Below, piece by piece: positions 49,408 to 57,877 of a stretch of DNA of 64,000 bases; position 1 is the first letter of the stretch, and each line of letters starts with the position of its first letter. The DNA is taken from positions 140,373-204,372 of the forward strand of contig CANQHV010000002.1 of the NCBI GenBank assembly GCA_947624005.1, written 5' to 3'. A program made the translations under genes and the position numbers. This DNA is from an uncultured Clostridia bacterium (GTDB taxonomy: Bacteria > Bacillota > Clostridia > Christensenellales > Borkfalkiaceae). The notes below the pieces were generated by a model. That model was not told the origin of the DNA. It saw only the letters and a list, made by a program, of their open reading frames with translations, and made no database searches.

Positions 49408-51255
49408 TTATTTGATATATTCGCTTAACAGCGTCAGATTGTTCTGAATGAATTTGTCGAGTTCGTCGGGTTCGAGTTTTTTGAAAGACAAAAGCGCAAG
49501 CGAGTAAACGAATTGTGCGGTAAATTTCTGTTTCTCTTCGTCCAGCTCTTTAACTTTGGCAATTATGGGGCTTGCGGTATTCAGAACAAGCGTTTTCGAA
49601 ATATCTCCCTCGCTCATACCGTAAAATTGACCCATTTCGCTGTAACGGCGCATATATTCGTCCATTATAATGACTGCGGGCACTTTTTCGCCTTTGAGTT
49701 TTTCGCATTTGACGGTAAGCTTTTCGTCGCCGATTGCATTTTTGAAGATATCGACAAGCGCGCTGTCCTCGCAATTTTCTTCGCCTTTCAACGCGCCCGC
49801 CACGTCTGCGTCTATTCTCATAAACTTGACTTTATCGGGGCATTTGTATTCGAGGAAGCTCAAAAAGTGCGGGTCGATGAAGTTATCGCATAAAATAGCG
49901 TTCAGCCCCTGCTCTTTGAAAAGTTTTATATACTGCGCCTGCTGTTTTTCGTCCGAGGCATAGTAAACGGTTACGGGCTGTTTTTCTTCGGCTTTTGTCT
50001 GCTCTTTTTTAGCTTCTTCGTCCGACTTTTCAGAGTTTTCGGCGGGTTTTTCCGCGGTAAGCTCGGTTATACTGTCGAATTTGCCGTTGATATCTTTATA
50101 AATTATGATATCTTTGACCTGTTCGTAAAAGTCGTTTTCTTTTATGCAGCCGTATTTGATAAAGTTGGCGATATCTTCCCAACATTTTTCGTATTTGGGT
50201 CTGTCTGTCTTGAAAAGCGAAACAAGTTTATCGGCAACCTTTTTGGTGATGTGTTTGCTTATTTTACGAACCTGACTGTCGTTCTGCAAAAAGCTCCTCG
50301 ATACGTTCAAAGGGATATCGGGGCAGTCTATAACGCCGTTTAACAGCATTAAAAATTCGGGAATTACCTCTTTTATATTGTCGGCGATAAACACCTGATT
50401 GCAGTAAAGTTTGACTTTGCCGCGTTCGAGTTCGAGCTTGTTTTTAACTTTCGGGAAGTACAGTATGCCTTTAAGTCTGAAAGGATAATCCATATTCAGG
50501 TGAATACGGAAAATCGGCTCGTTATAGTCGCTGAAAGTATCGGTATAAAATTTATTGTATTCTTCGTCCGTGCAGTCTTTTACGGGCTTTGCGTACAAAG
50601 GCAAAGTCGTGTTCAACGGTTTGTCCTTGCCGTCGCCCTTGAAATTCACATAAATATTGTAAGGCATAAACGAGCAGTATTTGTTTACAAGCCCTTTAAT
50701 AGTGCCCTCGTCGGTGAATTCTTTTTCGCTCGCGGCAATATGCATAACGATTTTGGTGCCGCGGCTTTCTTTGTCGCATTCTTCTATGGAATAGGTCGAG
50801 TTGCCGTCGGATTCCCAATGTACCGCGGGTGCGCCGTTATACGATTTAGTAAATATTTCGACGTTTTCGGATACCATATATGCCGAATAAAAGCCCAAAC
50901 CGAAGTGACCTATAATTCCGTCGCCGTTGGCTTTTTCGTATTTTTCCAAAAAGTCCGACGCGCCCGAAAACGCAATACGCGTAATATAGTTTTCGACCTC
51001 TTCCTCGGTCATTCCTATGCCGTTGTCCTCGATGGTAAGCGTCTTATTCTTTTTGTCCACCGAAATTTTAACGCAGAATTCGTTGCCGTCGTCCGCCGCT
51101 TCGCCCATAGAAATCAATTTTTTAAGCTTCGTTATAGCGTCAACGCCGTTAGCGACTATTTCGCGCAAGAAAATATCTTTGTCGGAATAAAGCCACTTTT
51201 TTATAATCGGCATCATATTTTCGCTTGAAATCTTAATATTGCCCTGTTTTTTCAT
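49408..51255 (-). CDS. htpG: Chaperone HtpG (Hsp90)
   Basis: 615 residues from the ATG at 51255, five bases after GGAGG; a TTG at 51267 is rejected. GHKL ATPase motifs: EIVANGVDAITKLKKL (N box), IEDNGIGMTEEEV (G1) and IGHFGLGFYSAYMVS (G2). A charged linker near residues 395-425 (PAENSEKSDEEAKKEQTK) is followed by the C-terminal dimer domain. ATP-dependent folding chaperone. It is the last gene before the glycogen operon and separated from ispH-rpsA by a terminator. Confidence 0.97.
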   Translation of the reverse strand: MKKQGNIKISSENMMPIIKKWLYSDKDIFLREIVANGVDAITKLKKLISMGEAADDGNEFCVKISVDKKNKTLTIEDNGIGMTEEEVENYITRIAFSGASDFLEKYEKANGDGIIGHFGLGFYSAYMVSENVEIFTKSYNGAPAVHWESDGNSTYSIEECDKESRGTKIVMHIAASEKEFTDEGTIKGLVNKYCSFMPYNIYVNFKGDGKDKPLNTTLPLYAKPVKDCTDEEYNKFYTDTFSDYNEPIFRIHLNMDYPFRLKGILYFPKVKNKLELERGKVKLYCNQVFIADNIKEVIPEFLMLLNGVIDCPDIPLNVSRSFLQNDSQVRKISKHITKKVADKLVSLFKTDRPKYEKCWEDIANFIKYGCIKENDFYEQVKDIIIYKDINGKFDSITELTAEKPAENSEKSDEEAKKEQTKAEEKQPVTVYYASDEKQQAQYIKLFKEQGLNAILCDNFIDPHFLSFLEYKCPDKVKFMRIDADVAGALKGEENCEDSALVDIFKNAIGDEKLTVKCEKLKGEKVPAVIIMDEYMRRYSEMGQFYGMSEGDISKTLVLNTASPIIAKVKELDEEKQKFTAQFVYSLALLSFKKLEPDELDKFIQNNLTLLSEYIK

Positions 51256-51312
51256 TTTAGCCTCCAAACAATTAATATATAAACGCTATTTTTACGCTTT
51301 AAACGCAAAAAA

Positions 51313-51338
51313 TAACCCCCGCAGAATTGCGGGGGCTG
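51313..51338 (-). terminator. Terminator after ispH-rpsA
   Basis: On the minus strand GCCCCCGCA pairs with TGCGGGGGT over ATTC, followed by TATTTTTTG. Confidence 0.85.
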
Positions 51339-51344
51339 AAAATT

Positions 51345-53423
51345 TTATTTATTGCTTTCTGCGTTTTTAAGAACGTCCGCAAGCGAAGTGCCTACTATGC
51401 TGCCCTCGCTCCAATCGGACATTTCTTCGTCGTTCTTTCTCGGAGCGCGCGACCTTCTTGCGGGAGCTTCGCCGTCCTCGCCTTTTTCGGCGCGGGGTCT
51501 TCTTCTTTCGCCCTCGGGAAGCAAAGCTCTTATCGAAAGGTTCATTTTTCTTGCCGCGGGGTCGATTGCGATTATCTTCGCGTCAACTTCCTGACCTACG
51601 CTTAACACGCTTGCGGGAGTTTCGATTCTTTCGTTGCTTATCTGCGAAACGTGCACAAGTCCGTCTATGCCTTTTTCGACTTCGACGAACGCGCCGAAAG
51701 GAACAATGCGCACGACTTTGCCGTGAATCACTTCGCCTACCGCGTATTTTTCGGAAACAAGGTCCCAAGGTTGAGGCTGTAACTGCTTATAACCTATCGA
51801 AACCTTTCTTGCTTCCTGCTCGACTTTAAGCACTTTGAAGTTATAAACTTTGCCGATTTCAAGGACGTCGGTTACTTCGTTTACTCCCGTCCAGGACAAA
51901 TCGGAAATATGCGCGAGGCAGTCGAAACCGTTTACCGAAACGAACGCGCCGAAGCCCGTTACTCTTTCAACCTTGCCCTCTACGACGTCGCCCACCTGAA
52001 TGTTTGCGAAGAACTCGTCTTCTTTTGCCTTCTTTGCGGCTTCGCGTTCCGCGCGCTCTTCTTCGAGAATTACGCGTTGCGAAGCGATAATTTCTTTTCT
52101 GCCCGTTTTTCTGATTTCCAGAGCGCGCAGTCTTAACGTCTTTCCTTCATATTTGGTAAGGTCTTTAACGAAACCGTGACGGATTTCTCTTGCGGGAACG
52201 AAAACCGAATAAGTACCGAGCTGACCTACAAGTCCGCCCTTATTCGTGCCCGTGCAGACGACGGAAAATTCTTTGCCGGATTCGATATCCGCGCCGAGCG
52301 CTTCCTCCTGTTGCAAAAGTTTTATCATTTTCTGCGAAAGTTTAAGGCTGGGCTTAAGTTCGACGACGAGCAAATCGATTGTATCGCCTACTTTCGAGGC
52401 GTAATCGGCGGGATTGTATTCTTCACAATCGAGTTCCGATTTGTCGAGCGTAACTTCCTTCTTCGAGTAAGGCAGAAGTATTTGCAGACCTTCGTCCGTT
52501 GCTTGGGATATGGTCGCCTGAACTATCTGACCTTTCTTGAATTTGGACTCGTTGTCGATTTTGTCGAGTACTTCGTCCATTGACTTAACTTCTGTGCTTT
52601 CTTCCATCTTTAAGAGAACCTCCCGGGTTTGCGCGTTCGGGGTGGATGCCCCCGAAACAATTCCTACACTTTTAAAATTTTTCAACCTCTCGAAATCGAG
52701 GTCGTCGGCGCACGAAAGCCTGAAAACGTTTTTGCAATATCGCGCCGCCAAATCGTACAGTTTATTGGTATTACTGCTGTTCAGTCCGCCGACTACGAGT
52801 ATTGCCTCGCACCGTTTTGCAAGTTGTTCGGCTTCAATTTGCCGTTCTATAGTAGTATAACAAATCGTCTTGAAAACAGCAACTGTTTTTTTACATACTT
52901 TTTGAATATTTTTTATAATTTTTTCAAATTTCTCGGCTGAAAACGTAGTTTGACATACGACGCTTACGTCTTTTTGAGCGAGGTCCGACGGGATATTGTC
53001 GGGGTCGTTTATAACCGTGGCGTTCCGAGCGCACCACCCCAAAAGTCCAACGACTTCGGGATGGTCGGGTTCGCCGACGATAACTATATGCCGACCCTTC
53101 AAACACTCTTCTTTTACAGTCTTTTGCGTTCTGCCGACGAAATTGCAAGTGCAATCAACTACGTTTATATTGCGTTTTGCACAGATGTCGTAATAATTTT
53201 CGGGTACGCCGTGACTTCTGAAAATAACCGTCGCGCCGTCGGGCACCTCGTCAAGGCTGTCGACGACTTTAAGCCCCTTGTCCAGTATCTCTTTGACAAC
53301 GCCCGCATTGTGAATTATTTCGCCGAGAACGTATGTGTTCGGCGTATTCGAATTGAGCGCCGTGTTCACAGCCCGTTCAACGCCCGTGCAAAACCCGCTG
53401 TGACGGGCTAAAATTATCTCCAT
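51345..53423 (-). CDS. ispH-rpsA: Fused 4-hydroxy-3-methylbut-2-enyl diphosphate reductase / ribosomal protein S1
   Basis: 692 residues. Residues 1-280 are IspH: Cys12 in HSGFCTGVERAV, the second cluster Cys in VDCTCNFVG and a third in RLSCADDLD hold the [4Fe-4S] cluster that makes IPP and DMAPP. After a linker come four S1 RNA-binding domains (starting near 298 KGQIVQATI, 385 KEFSVVCTG, 470 GDVVEGKVERVTGFGAF, 555 GEVIHGKVVRIVPFGAF), then a basic/acidic tail. This fusion is well known in Clostridia. It is the end of the MEP pathway begun by dxs. It starts nine bases after plsC. Confidence 0.96.
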   Translation of the reverse strand: MEIILARHSGFCTGVERAVNTALNSNTPNTYVLGEIIHNAGVVKEILDKGLKVVDSLDEVPDGATVIFRSHGVPENYYDICAKRNINVVDCTCNFVGRTQKTVKEECLKGRHIVIVGEPDHPEVVGLLGWCARNATVINDPDNIPSDLAQKDVSVVCQTTFSAEKFEKIIKNIQKVCKKTVAVFKTICYTTIERQIEAEQLAKRCEAILVVGGLNSSNTNKLYDLAARYCKNVFRLSCADDLDFERLKNFKSVGIVSGASTPNAQTREVLLKMEESTEVKSMDEVLDKIDNESKFKKGQIVQATISQATDEGLQILLPYSKKEVTLDKSELDCEEYNPADYASKVGDTIDLLVVELKPSLKLSQKMIKLLQQEEALGADIESGKEFSVVCTGTNKGGLVGQLGTYSVFVPAREIRHGFVKDLTKYEGKTLRLRALEIRKTGRKEIIASQRVILEEERAEREAAKKAKEDEFFANIQVGDVVEGKVERVTGFGAFVSVNGFDCLAHISDLSWTGVNEVTDVLEIGKVYNFKVLKVEQEARKVSIGYKQLQPQPWDLVSEKYAVGEVIHGKVVRIVPFGAFVEVEKGIDGLVHVSQISNERIETPASVLSVGQEVDAKIIAIDPAARKMNLSIRALLPEGERRRPRAEKGEDGEAPARRSRAPRKNDEEMSDWSEGSIVGTSLADVLKNAESNK

Positions 53424-53431
53424 TTTAAGCT

Positions 53432-54145
53432 TTATTCGCCCTTTTTTGCTTTTTTACGCTTTTTGGTGCGTTCGTCGTTCAGCCGATTATACAATTCAAG
53501 CATATGAAGCCGAAGTTTTTCGTCCGCCTCGGCGATATCTTCCTCGGTGAGTTTTTTGTCGTAATATTCGGTGAGTTCGAAAGGTTCGCCGTACATAATG
53601 TGATGACGTCTGAATGCGCGTATCTTTTTAAGACCGATTACGGGAACTATCGGCGTTTTCGTCTTAATCGAAAGCGCGGCGGCTCCGCTTTTGAACGGTA
53701 AAAAAACCTCTTTTGTTTTGTTTCTGGTACCCTCGGGAAAAATTACCACACTTTCGCCGTTTTTCAGGTACTTCATTGCCGTCATAATCGCGCGGACGTC
53801 GTTTCCGTCGCGGTTTACGGGGATACACTGGCATTTTATGACGAATTTTTTCATCAGACCCTTATTCCAAAGCTCTTTTTTAGCCATAAAATGCACGGGC
53901 TTATCGGTGGCGACAGCCGCGGGGATTACGTCGAGTAAACTTCTGTGATTACCGACGAAAATATAAGCTCTGTCGTTAAACGGTTGCGTATGCCCGTGCT
54001 TTTTATAAGGATATACGATTTTTACGATATGGTGCGTCCGATGCATAAAGCGGAACCATTTTTCGTATTTTGTCAGTTTCCGCTTAACTTTTTTATCTTT
54101 TTCGGGCGCTTTATCGTTATTCTGCTGTTCCGGATTTTCCGCCAT
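53432..54145 (-). CDS. plsC: 1-acyl-sn-glycerol-3-phosphate acyltransferase
   Basis: 237 residues. The acyltransferase block I NHRSLLD (HX4D) and block III FPEGTRNK, with the PVIGLKKI region between the later blocks, are intact. It makes phosphatidic acid from lysophosphatidate. Basic Lys-rich termini. It starts at the base following the AroH-Cmk stop, and ends nine bases before ispH-rpsA: cmk-plsC-ispH-rpsA is a conserved Firmicutes order. Confidence 0.95.
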   Translation of the reverse strand: MAENPEQQNNDKAPEKDKKVKRKLTKYEKWFRFMHRTHHIVKIVYPYKKHGHTQPFNDRAYIFVGNHRSLLDVIPAAVATDKPVHFMAKKELWNKGLMKKFVIKCQCIPVNRDGNDVRAIMTAMKYLKNGESVVIFPEGTRNKTKEVFLPFKSGAAALSIKTKTPIVPVIGLKKIRAFRRHHIMYGEPFELTEYYDKKLTEEDIAEADEKLRLHMLELYNRLNDERTKKRKKAKKGE

Positions 54146-55156
54146 TTATATTTTTTCCTGTATTTTTTTGATTATAAGGTCGCAGACCTCTTCGATATTG
54201 AGGTCGGACGTATCGATTTCGATTGCGTCGGCCGCCTTTTTTAAAGGCGCGATTTCGCGCGTTTTGTCCTGCTCGTCGCGAAGAGATATATCCTTTAAAA
54301 TAACGTCGTAAGGCTGATTTATGCCTTTAAGCTTGTTTTCTTTCATTCTGCGCTCTGCGCGGACGGCGGGTGACGCGGTAAGATAAAATTTAAATTCCGC
54401 GTCTGGCAAAACGTTGGTGCCGATATCGCGCCCGTCGAGAACGCAACTTTGTTCTTTAGCGATTTTACGTTGGAGGTCAACCATTTTTCCGCGCACGAAA
54501 GCATATTTCGAAACGGTCGAAGCCGCCATCGAAATATCGGGAGTTCTGATTACTTCCGAAACGTCGTCGCCGTTTAAAACCGTCGTTTGACGTCCGTCCG
54601 AATATTTTACGGCTATATCGGCGGCGGCAATCGCGCCCTCGACCTGTTTTTCGTCCGAGATATTTATTCCATTTTTTATGCACGCCAAAGCGCACGCGCG
54701 GTACATTGCGCCCGTATCGAGGCAAAGAACGCCTAATTTTTTGGCAATTATTTTCGAAACCGTACTTTTTCCGCTGCCCGCGGGTCCGTCGATTGCAACG
54801 TTGAATTTTTTCGTAAGGTCGCGACGTAAATTTATCGCTTCGTTGAGGTAAACGTGTTTGGGCGCGGTTTTAAGTTCGTCGCACACGACCATAACGCGTA
54901 TACAGTGTTTAAGCGAACCGTCAATATGCGGTTCGGCGGCGGAAAACAGCGAGCAAACCGAAAATCCCGCCTCTCGCGCCGCCTTCGCAGGGTAATACGA
55001 ACGTAAATCGTCGGTATTTGAAAATAAAATAAACTCAATATCGCCTTCCGAAATGCCGTTTTTTGCGCAAATTTCACGCAAAAGTTCAAAAACCGCCGTC
55101 TTGATTTCGGCAGGCGAATCACATTTAACGGTTGTAGCTCCTCTAATCGCTTTCAT
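54146..55156 (-). CDS. aroH-cmk: Fusion of AroH-type chorismate mutase and cytidylate kinase
   Basis: 336 residues. Residues 1-115 are a full AroH chorismate mutase: Arg5 in MKAIRGATTV, FSNTDDLRSYYPAKAARE, Glu in SAAEPHIDGSL, Arg in KHCIRVMVV and Tyr in KHVYLNEAINLRRDL match the catalytic residues of the B. subtilis enzyme. From about 117 the cytidylate kinase follows with P-loop IDGPAGSGKST, LDTGAMYRA and VLDGRDIGTNVLPDA. The two halves would make prephenate and (d)CDP, which are unrelated products. The frame is continuous, without a stop or shift. It lies between baiN-type and plsC genes. Confidence 0.93.
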   Translation of the reverse strand: MKAIRGATTVKCDSPAEIKTAVFELLREICAKNGISEGDIEFILFSNTDDLRSYYPAKAAREAGFSVCSLFSAAEPHIDGSLKHCIRVMVVCDELKTAPKHVYLNEAINLRRDLTKKFNVAIDGPAGSGKSTVSKIIAKKLGVLCLDTGAMYRACALACIKNGINISDEKQVEGAIAAADIAVKYSDGRQTTVLNGDDVSEVIRTPDISMAASTVSKYAFVRGKMVDLQRKIAKEQSCVLDGRDIGTNVLPDAEFKFYLTASPAVRAERRMKENKLKGINQPYDVILKDISLRDEQDKTREIAPLKKAADAIEIDTSDLNIEEVCDLIIKKIQEKI

Positions 55157-55159
55157 TTT

Positions 55160-56386
55160 TCAGTCCTTTATCGCGTTTCCCGCCGCGTAACCCGTCGAAA
55201 ACGCAATCTGTAAATTATAACCGCCCGTAAACGCGTCCAAATCAAGCGTTTCACCGCAGAAATACAGACCGCTTACAAGCTTGCTCTCCATAGTTTTGGG
55301 ATTGATTTCTTTGACGTCAACGCCGCCGCAGGTAATAACCGCCTCGGTATAATCGCGCAAAGACATTACAAACATATCAAAATTTTTAATATTTGTCAAC
55401 AAAGACCGCCTTTCGTCTTTTGTTATCGAATTGACCTTTCTGTCGCAGTCAAGTCCGCTTCTTTTGATTATTTCGGGAATAAGCGATACAGGCAACAATT
55501 CTTTAAGGCAATTGGACAAGGTCTTGTTTTTATAATTTCCGAAGTCGCGCAAAATACGCTTGTCAAGCTGTTCGTCCGAAAGAGCGGGTTTTAAATCGGT
55601 TTTCAGAATAACTTTGCTTAAATCAAGGCGGTTTATAAGGCTCGAAGCGGAAAGAATTATCGGACCCGACGCGCCGTAGTGCGTGAAAAGCATTTCGCCG
55701 AACAGAGTTTTAAGCGTTTTTCCGCCATAGATTACCGAAAGACTGACATTTTTAAGCGTAAGCCCTTGCAGACTTTTATAAAAATCGCCTTTCAGATTAA
55801 GCCCGCAAAGCCCTTGCTTGGGTTCGATTACGTTATGTCCCGCCTTTTTCGCAAAAACGTAACCGTCGCCCGTCGAACCCGTCGAGGGATAGCTTTTTCC
55901 TCCCGTGCAGACTATTACGCAGTCAAAACCGTAACTCGATTTTTCGGTTATTATGCCACGCATAGTACTATTCAAAATGGTTAAATCAAGTACTTTTTCG
56001 TTAAAATTGAAGTTTACACCTACGCTATTGCAATAATTTACAAGACACTTTGTAACGTCGCTCGCTTTGTCCGATTGAGGGAATATCCTTGCTCCGCGTT
56101 CTGTTTTCAGCGGCAAACCGCCCTCTTCGAAGAATTTACACGTATTTTCCGGGGAGAACGAATATATGGCGCTTGTCAAAAATTTAGGGTTTGCGACTAC
56201 ATTTTCGAGAAATTCCTGCGGGGTACAATCGTGGGTAAGATTGCATCTGCCTTTACCCGTGATATAAATCTTTTTGCCGCATTTTTCGTTGCGCTCGAAA
56301 ACAGTTACCGAATTTCCGCCCTTTGCGGCAAAGTACGCCGCCGTAAGTCCCGCCGCTCCGCCGCCTATTACTGCTACTCTTTTCAT
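55160..56386 (-). CDS. HI0933/BaiN-family FAD-dependent oxidoreductase
   Basis: 408 residues. Dinucleotide-binding GGGAAGLTAAYFAA at the N-terminus, KIYITGKGRCNLTHDC, VIVCTGGKSYPSTGSTGDGY and the C-terminal YFCGETLDLDAFTGGYNLQIAFSTGYAAG define the family. Members include BaiN, an enzyme of bile-acid dehydroxylation, and aminoacetone oxidases, but the housekeeping copy next to cmk is conserved in Clostridia irrespective of bile metabolism and its substrate is unknown. First gene of the cmk-plsC-ispH unit. Confidence 0.93.
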   Translation of the reverse strand: MKRVAVIGGGAAGLTAAYFAAKGGNSVTVFERNEKCGKKIYITGKGRCNLTHDCTPQEFLENVVANPKFLTSAIYSFSPENTCKFFEEGGLPLKTERGARIFPQSDKASDVTKCLVNYCNSVGVNFNFNEKVLDLTILNSTMRGIITEKSSYGFDCVIVCTGGKSYPSTGSTGDGYVFAKKAGHNVIEPKQGLCGLNLKGDFYKSLQGLTLKNVSLSVIYGGKTLKTLFGEMLFTHYGASGPIILSASSLINRLDLSKVILKTDLKPALSDEQLDKRILRDFGNYKNKTLSNCLKELLPVSLIPEIIKRSGLDCDRKVNSITKDERRSLLTNIKNFDMFVMSLRDYTEAVITCGGVDVKEINPKTMESKLVSGLYFCGETLDLDAFTGGYNLQIAFSTGYAAGNAIKD

Positions 56387-56396
56387 AATAAAACCT

Positions 56397-56426
56397 TACG
56401 GCGTGAACTTTCCGTCCACGCCGTAT
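56397..56426 (-). terminator. Terminator after oadA
   Basis: On the minus strand TACGGCGTG pairs with CACGCCGTA and AGGTTTTAT follows. It ends just before the next ATG (56386), so some readthrough or a promoter inside oadA must feed the downstream genes. Confidence 0.7.
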
Positions 56427-56431
56427 TTATT

Positions 56432-57859
56432 TTATACGGGATAAACTTTATCGGGGTTCGCCGCCAAATCGGTATCCACTCCGATATTTTTTGCTTTTCG
56501 CCACTTGAAGAAGTTGGTCGCAACTTCGGGGAAAAGCGCATAGCTCAAAACGTCTTCTTCCTGTGTGAAAAATCCGTCGTCTTTAACCTTTTTGGTAAGC
56601 TCGGCAAATTCGGGTTTCAGAAGGTCCGCGGGTCTGCAAGTAATAACCTCTTCTCCGTTCTTTGTACACATTTGAAGTACGTCGTCGTTGATTTTCCCGG
56701 GAACTGTGCCGTATTTGCCCAAAATCATATCTTTGAACTGCGCGGTAATGGTCTTATATCTGCCCAAAAGAACATTCCAAACGGCCTGCGTGCCCACAAT
56801 CTGGCTTGTCGGCGTAACAAGCGGCGGGTAGCCGCTGTCCTTTCTGACTGCGGGCACTTCCGCAAGGCAGTCTAAAAGCTTTTCTTCGTGACCCGCTTGT
56901 TTAAGCTGGTTCATAAGGTTTGAAAGCATTCCGCCCGGAACCTGATAAATAAGCGTATTTATATCTATATTTTTAACTTTCGGGTTAAGGAATCCGTCCT
57001 TTTCAAGCCGCGCCGCCACTTTTTTGAAGTGTTCGACAAGCGGAAGCAGTTTCTGAATGTCAATGCCCGTGTCGTAAGGAGTGCCTTGAAGCGTTGCGAC
57101 AAGCGGTTCGGTTGCGGGTTGCGAAGTTCCGTTGCCGAGAGGCGACAGCGCGCAATCGACGATATCGACTCCCGCAAGTATCGCCATAATATTAAGCATA
57201 TCGCCCGTTCCCGAAGTGTTATGCGTATGCAGGTGAACCTTTGTTTCGGAGCGCAACGACTGTTTGAGTTTTTTGATAAGGTCGTAGGCGTTAAAAGGCA
57301 ACAAAAGGTTTGCCATATCCTTTATACAGATATTGTCCGCGCCCATATCTTCGAGTTCTTTCGCGAACTTTACAAAGTAATCGTCGGTGTGCACGGGGCT
57401 TGTCGTGTACGAAATAGCGCATTCGCACACGCATTTACCGCCTGCGCCGTATTTTTTAATCGCTTTAACAGATTCTTCGAGGTTTCTCGGGTCGTTGAGC
57501 GCGTCGAAAAGCCTTATTACGCCTACGCCGTTTTCAATCGACTTTTCAATGAATTTTTCGACTACGTCGTCTGCGTAATGGCGATATCCCAAAAGGTTCT
57601 GACCGCGCAAAAGCATTTGGATAGGCGTCTTTTTGAGATATTTTTTAAGATTTCTCAACCTCTCCCACGGGTCCTCGTTCAAAAATCTCAAACAAGAGTC
57701 GAAAGTCGCTCCGCCCCACGCTTCGAGGGAATAATAACCTATATCGTCGAGCATGGGCAAAATGGGTTCCATTTCTTCGAATTTCATTCTCGTCGCGGCG
57801 TGCGATTGGTGCGCGTCGCGTAAAATTGTATCGGTAATTAAAACTTTTTTGCCTTCCAT
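56432..57859 (-). CDS. oadA: Oxaloacetate decarboxylase alpha / PycB-type carboxyltransferase subunit
   Basis: 475 residues with GGAGGC before the ATG. The DRE-TIM carboxyltransferase barrel is clear: ITDTILRDAHQSHAATRM, EAWGGATFDSCLRFLNEDPWERLR, NICIKDMANLLLPF, VHLHTHNTSGTGDM and QVPGGMLSNL. The biotin domain carried by many OadA proteins is missing; a separate 121-residue biotin protein is encoded two genes upstream. It moves CO2 from oxaloacetate to biotin. Last gene of the five-gene operon. Confidence 0.95.
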   Translation of the reverse strand: MEGKKVLITDTILRDAHQSHAATRMKFEEMEPILPMLDDIGYYSLEAWGGATFDSCLRFLNEDPWERLRNLKKYLKKTPIQMLLRGQNLLGYRHYADDVVEKFIEKSIENGVGVIRLFDALNDPRNLEESVKAIKKYGAGGKCVCECAISYTTSPVHTDDYFVKFAKELEDMGADNICIKDMANLLLPFNAYDLIKKLKQSLRSETKVHLHTHNTSGTGDMLNIMAILAGVDIVDCALSPLGNGTSQPATEPLVATLQGTPYDTGIDIQKLLPLVEHFKKVAARLEKDGFLNPKVKNIDINTLIYQVPGGMLSNLMNQLKQAGHEEKLLDCLAEVPAVRKDSGYPPLVTPTSQIVGTQAVWNVLLGRYKTITAQFKDMILGKYGTVPGKINDDVLQMCTKNGEEVITCRPADLLKPEFAELTKKVKDDGFFTQEEDVLSYALFPEVATNFFKWRKAKNIGVDTDLAANPDKVYPV

Positions 57860-57877
57860 AAAGCCTCCGTTATGCGG

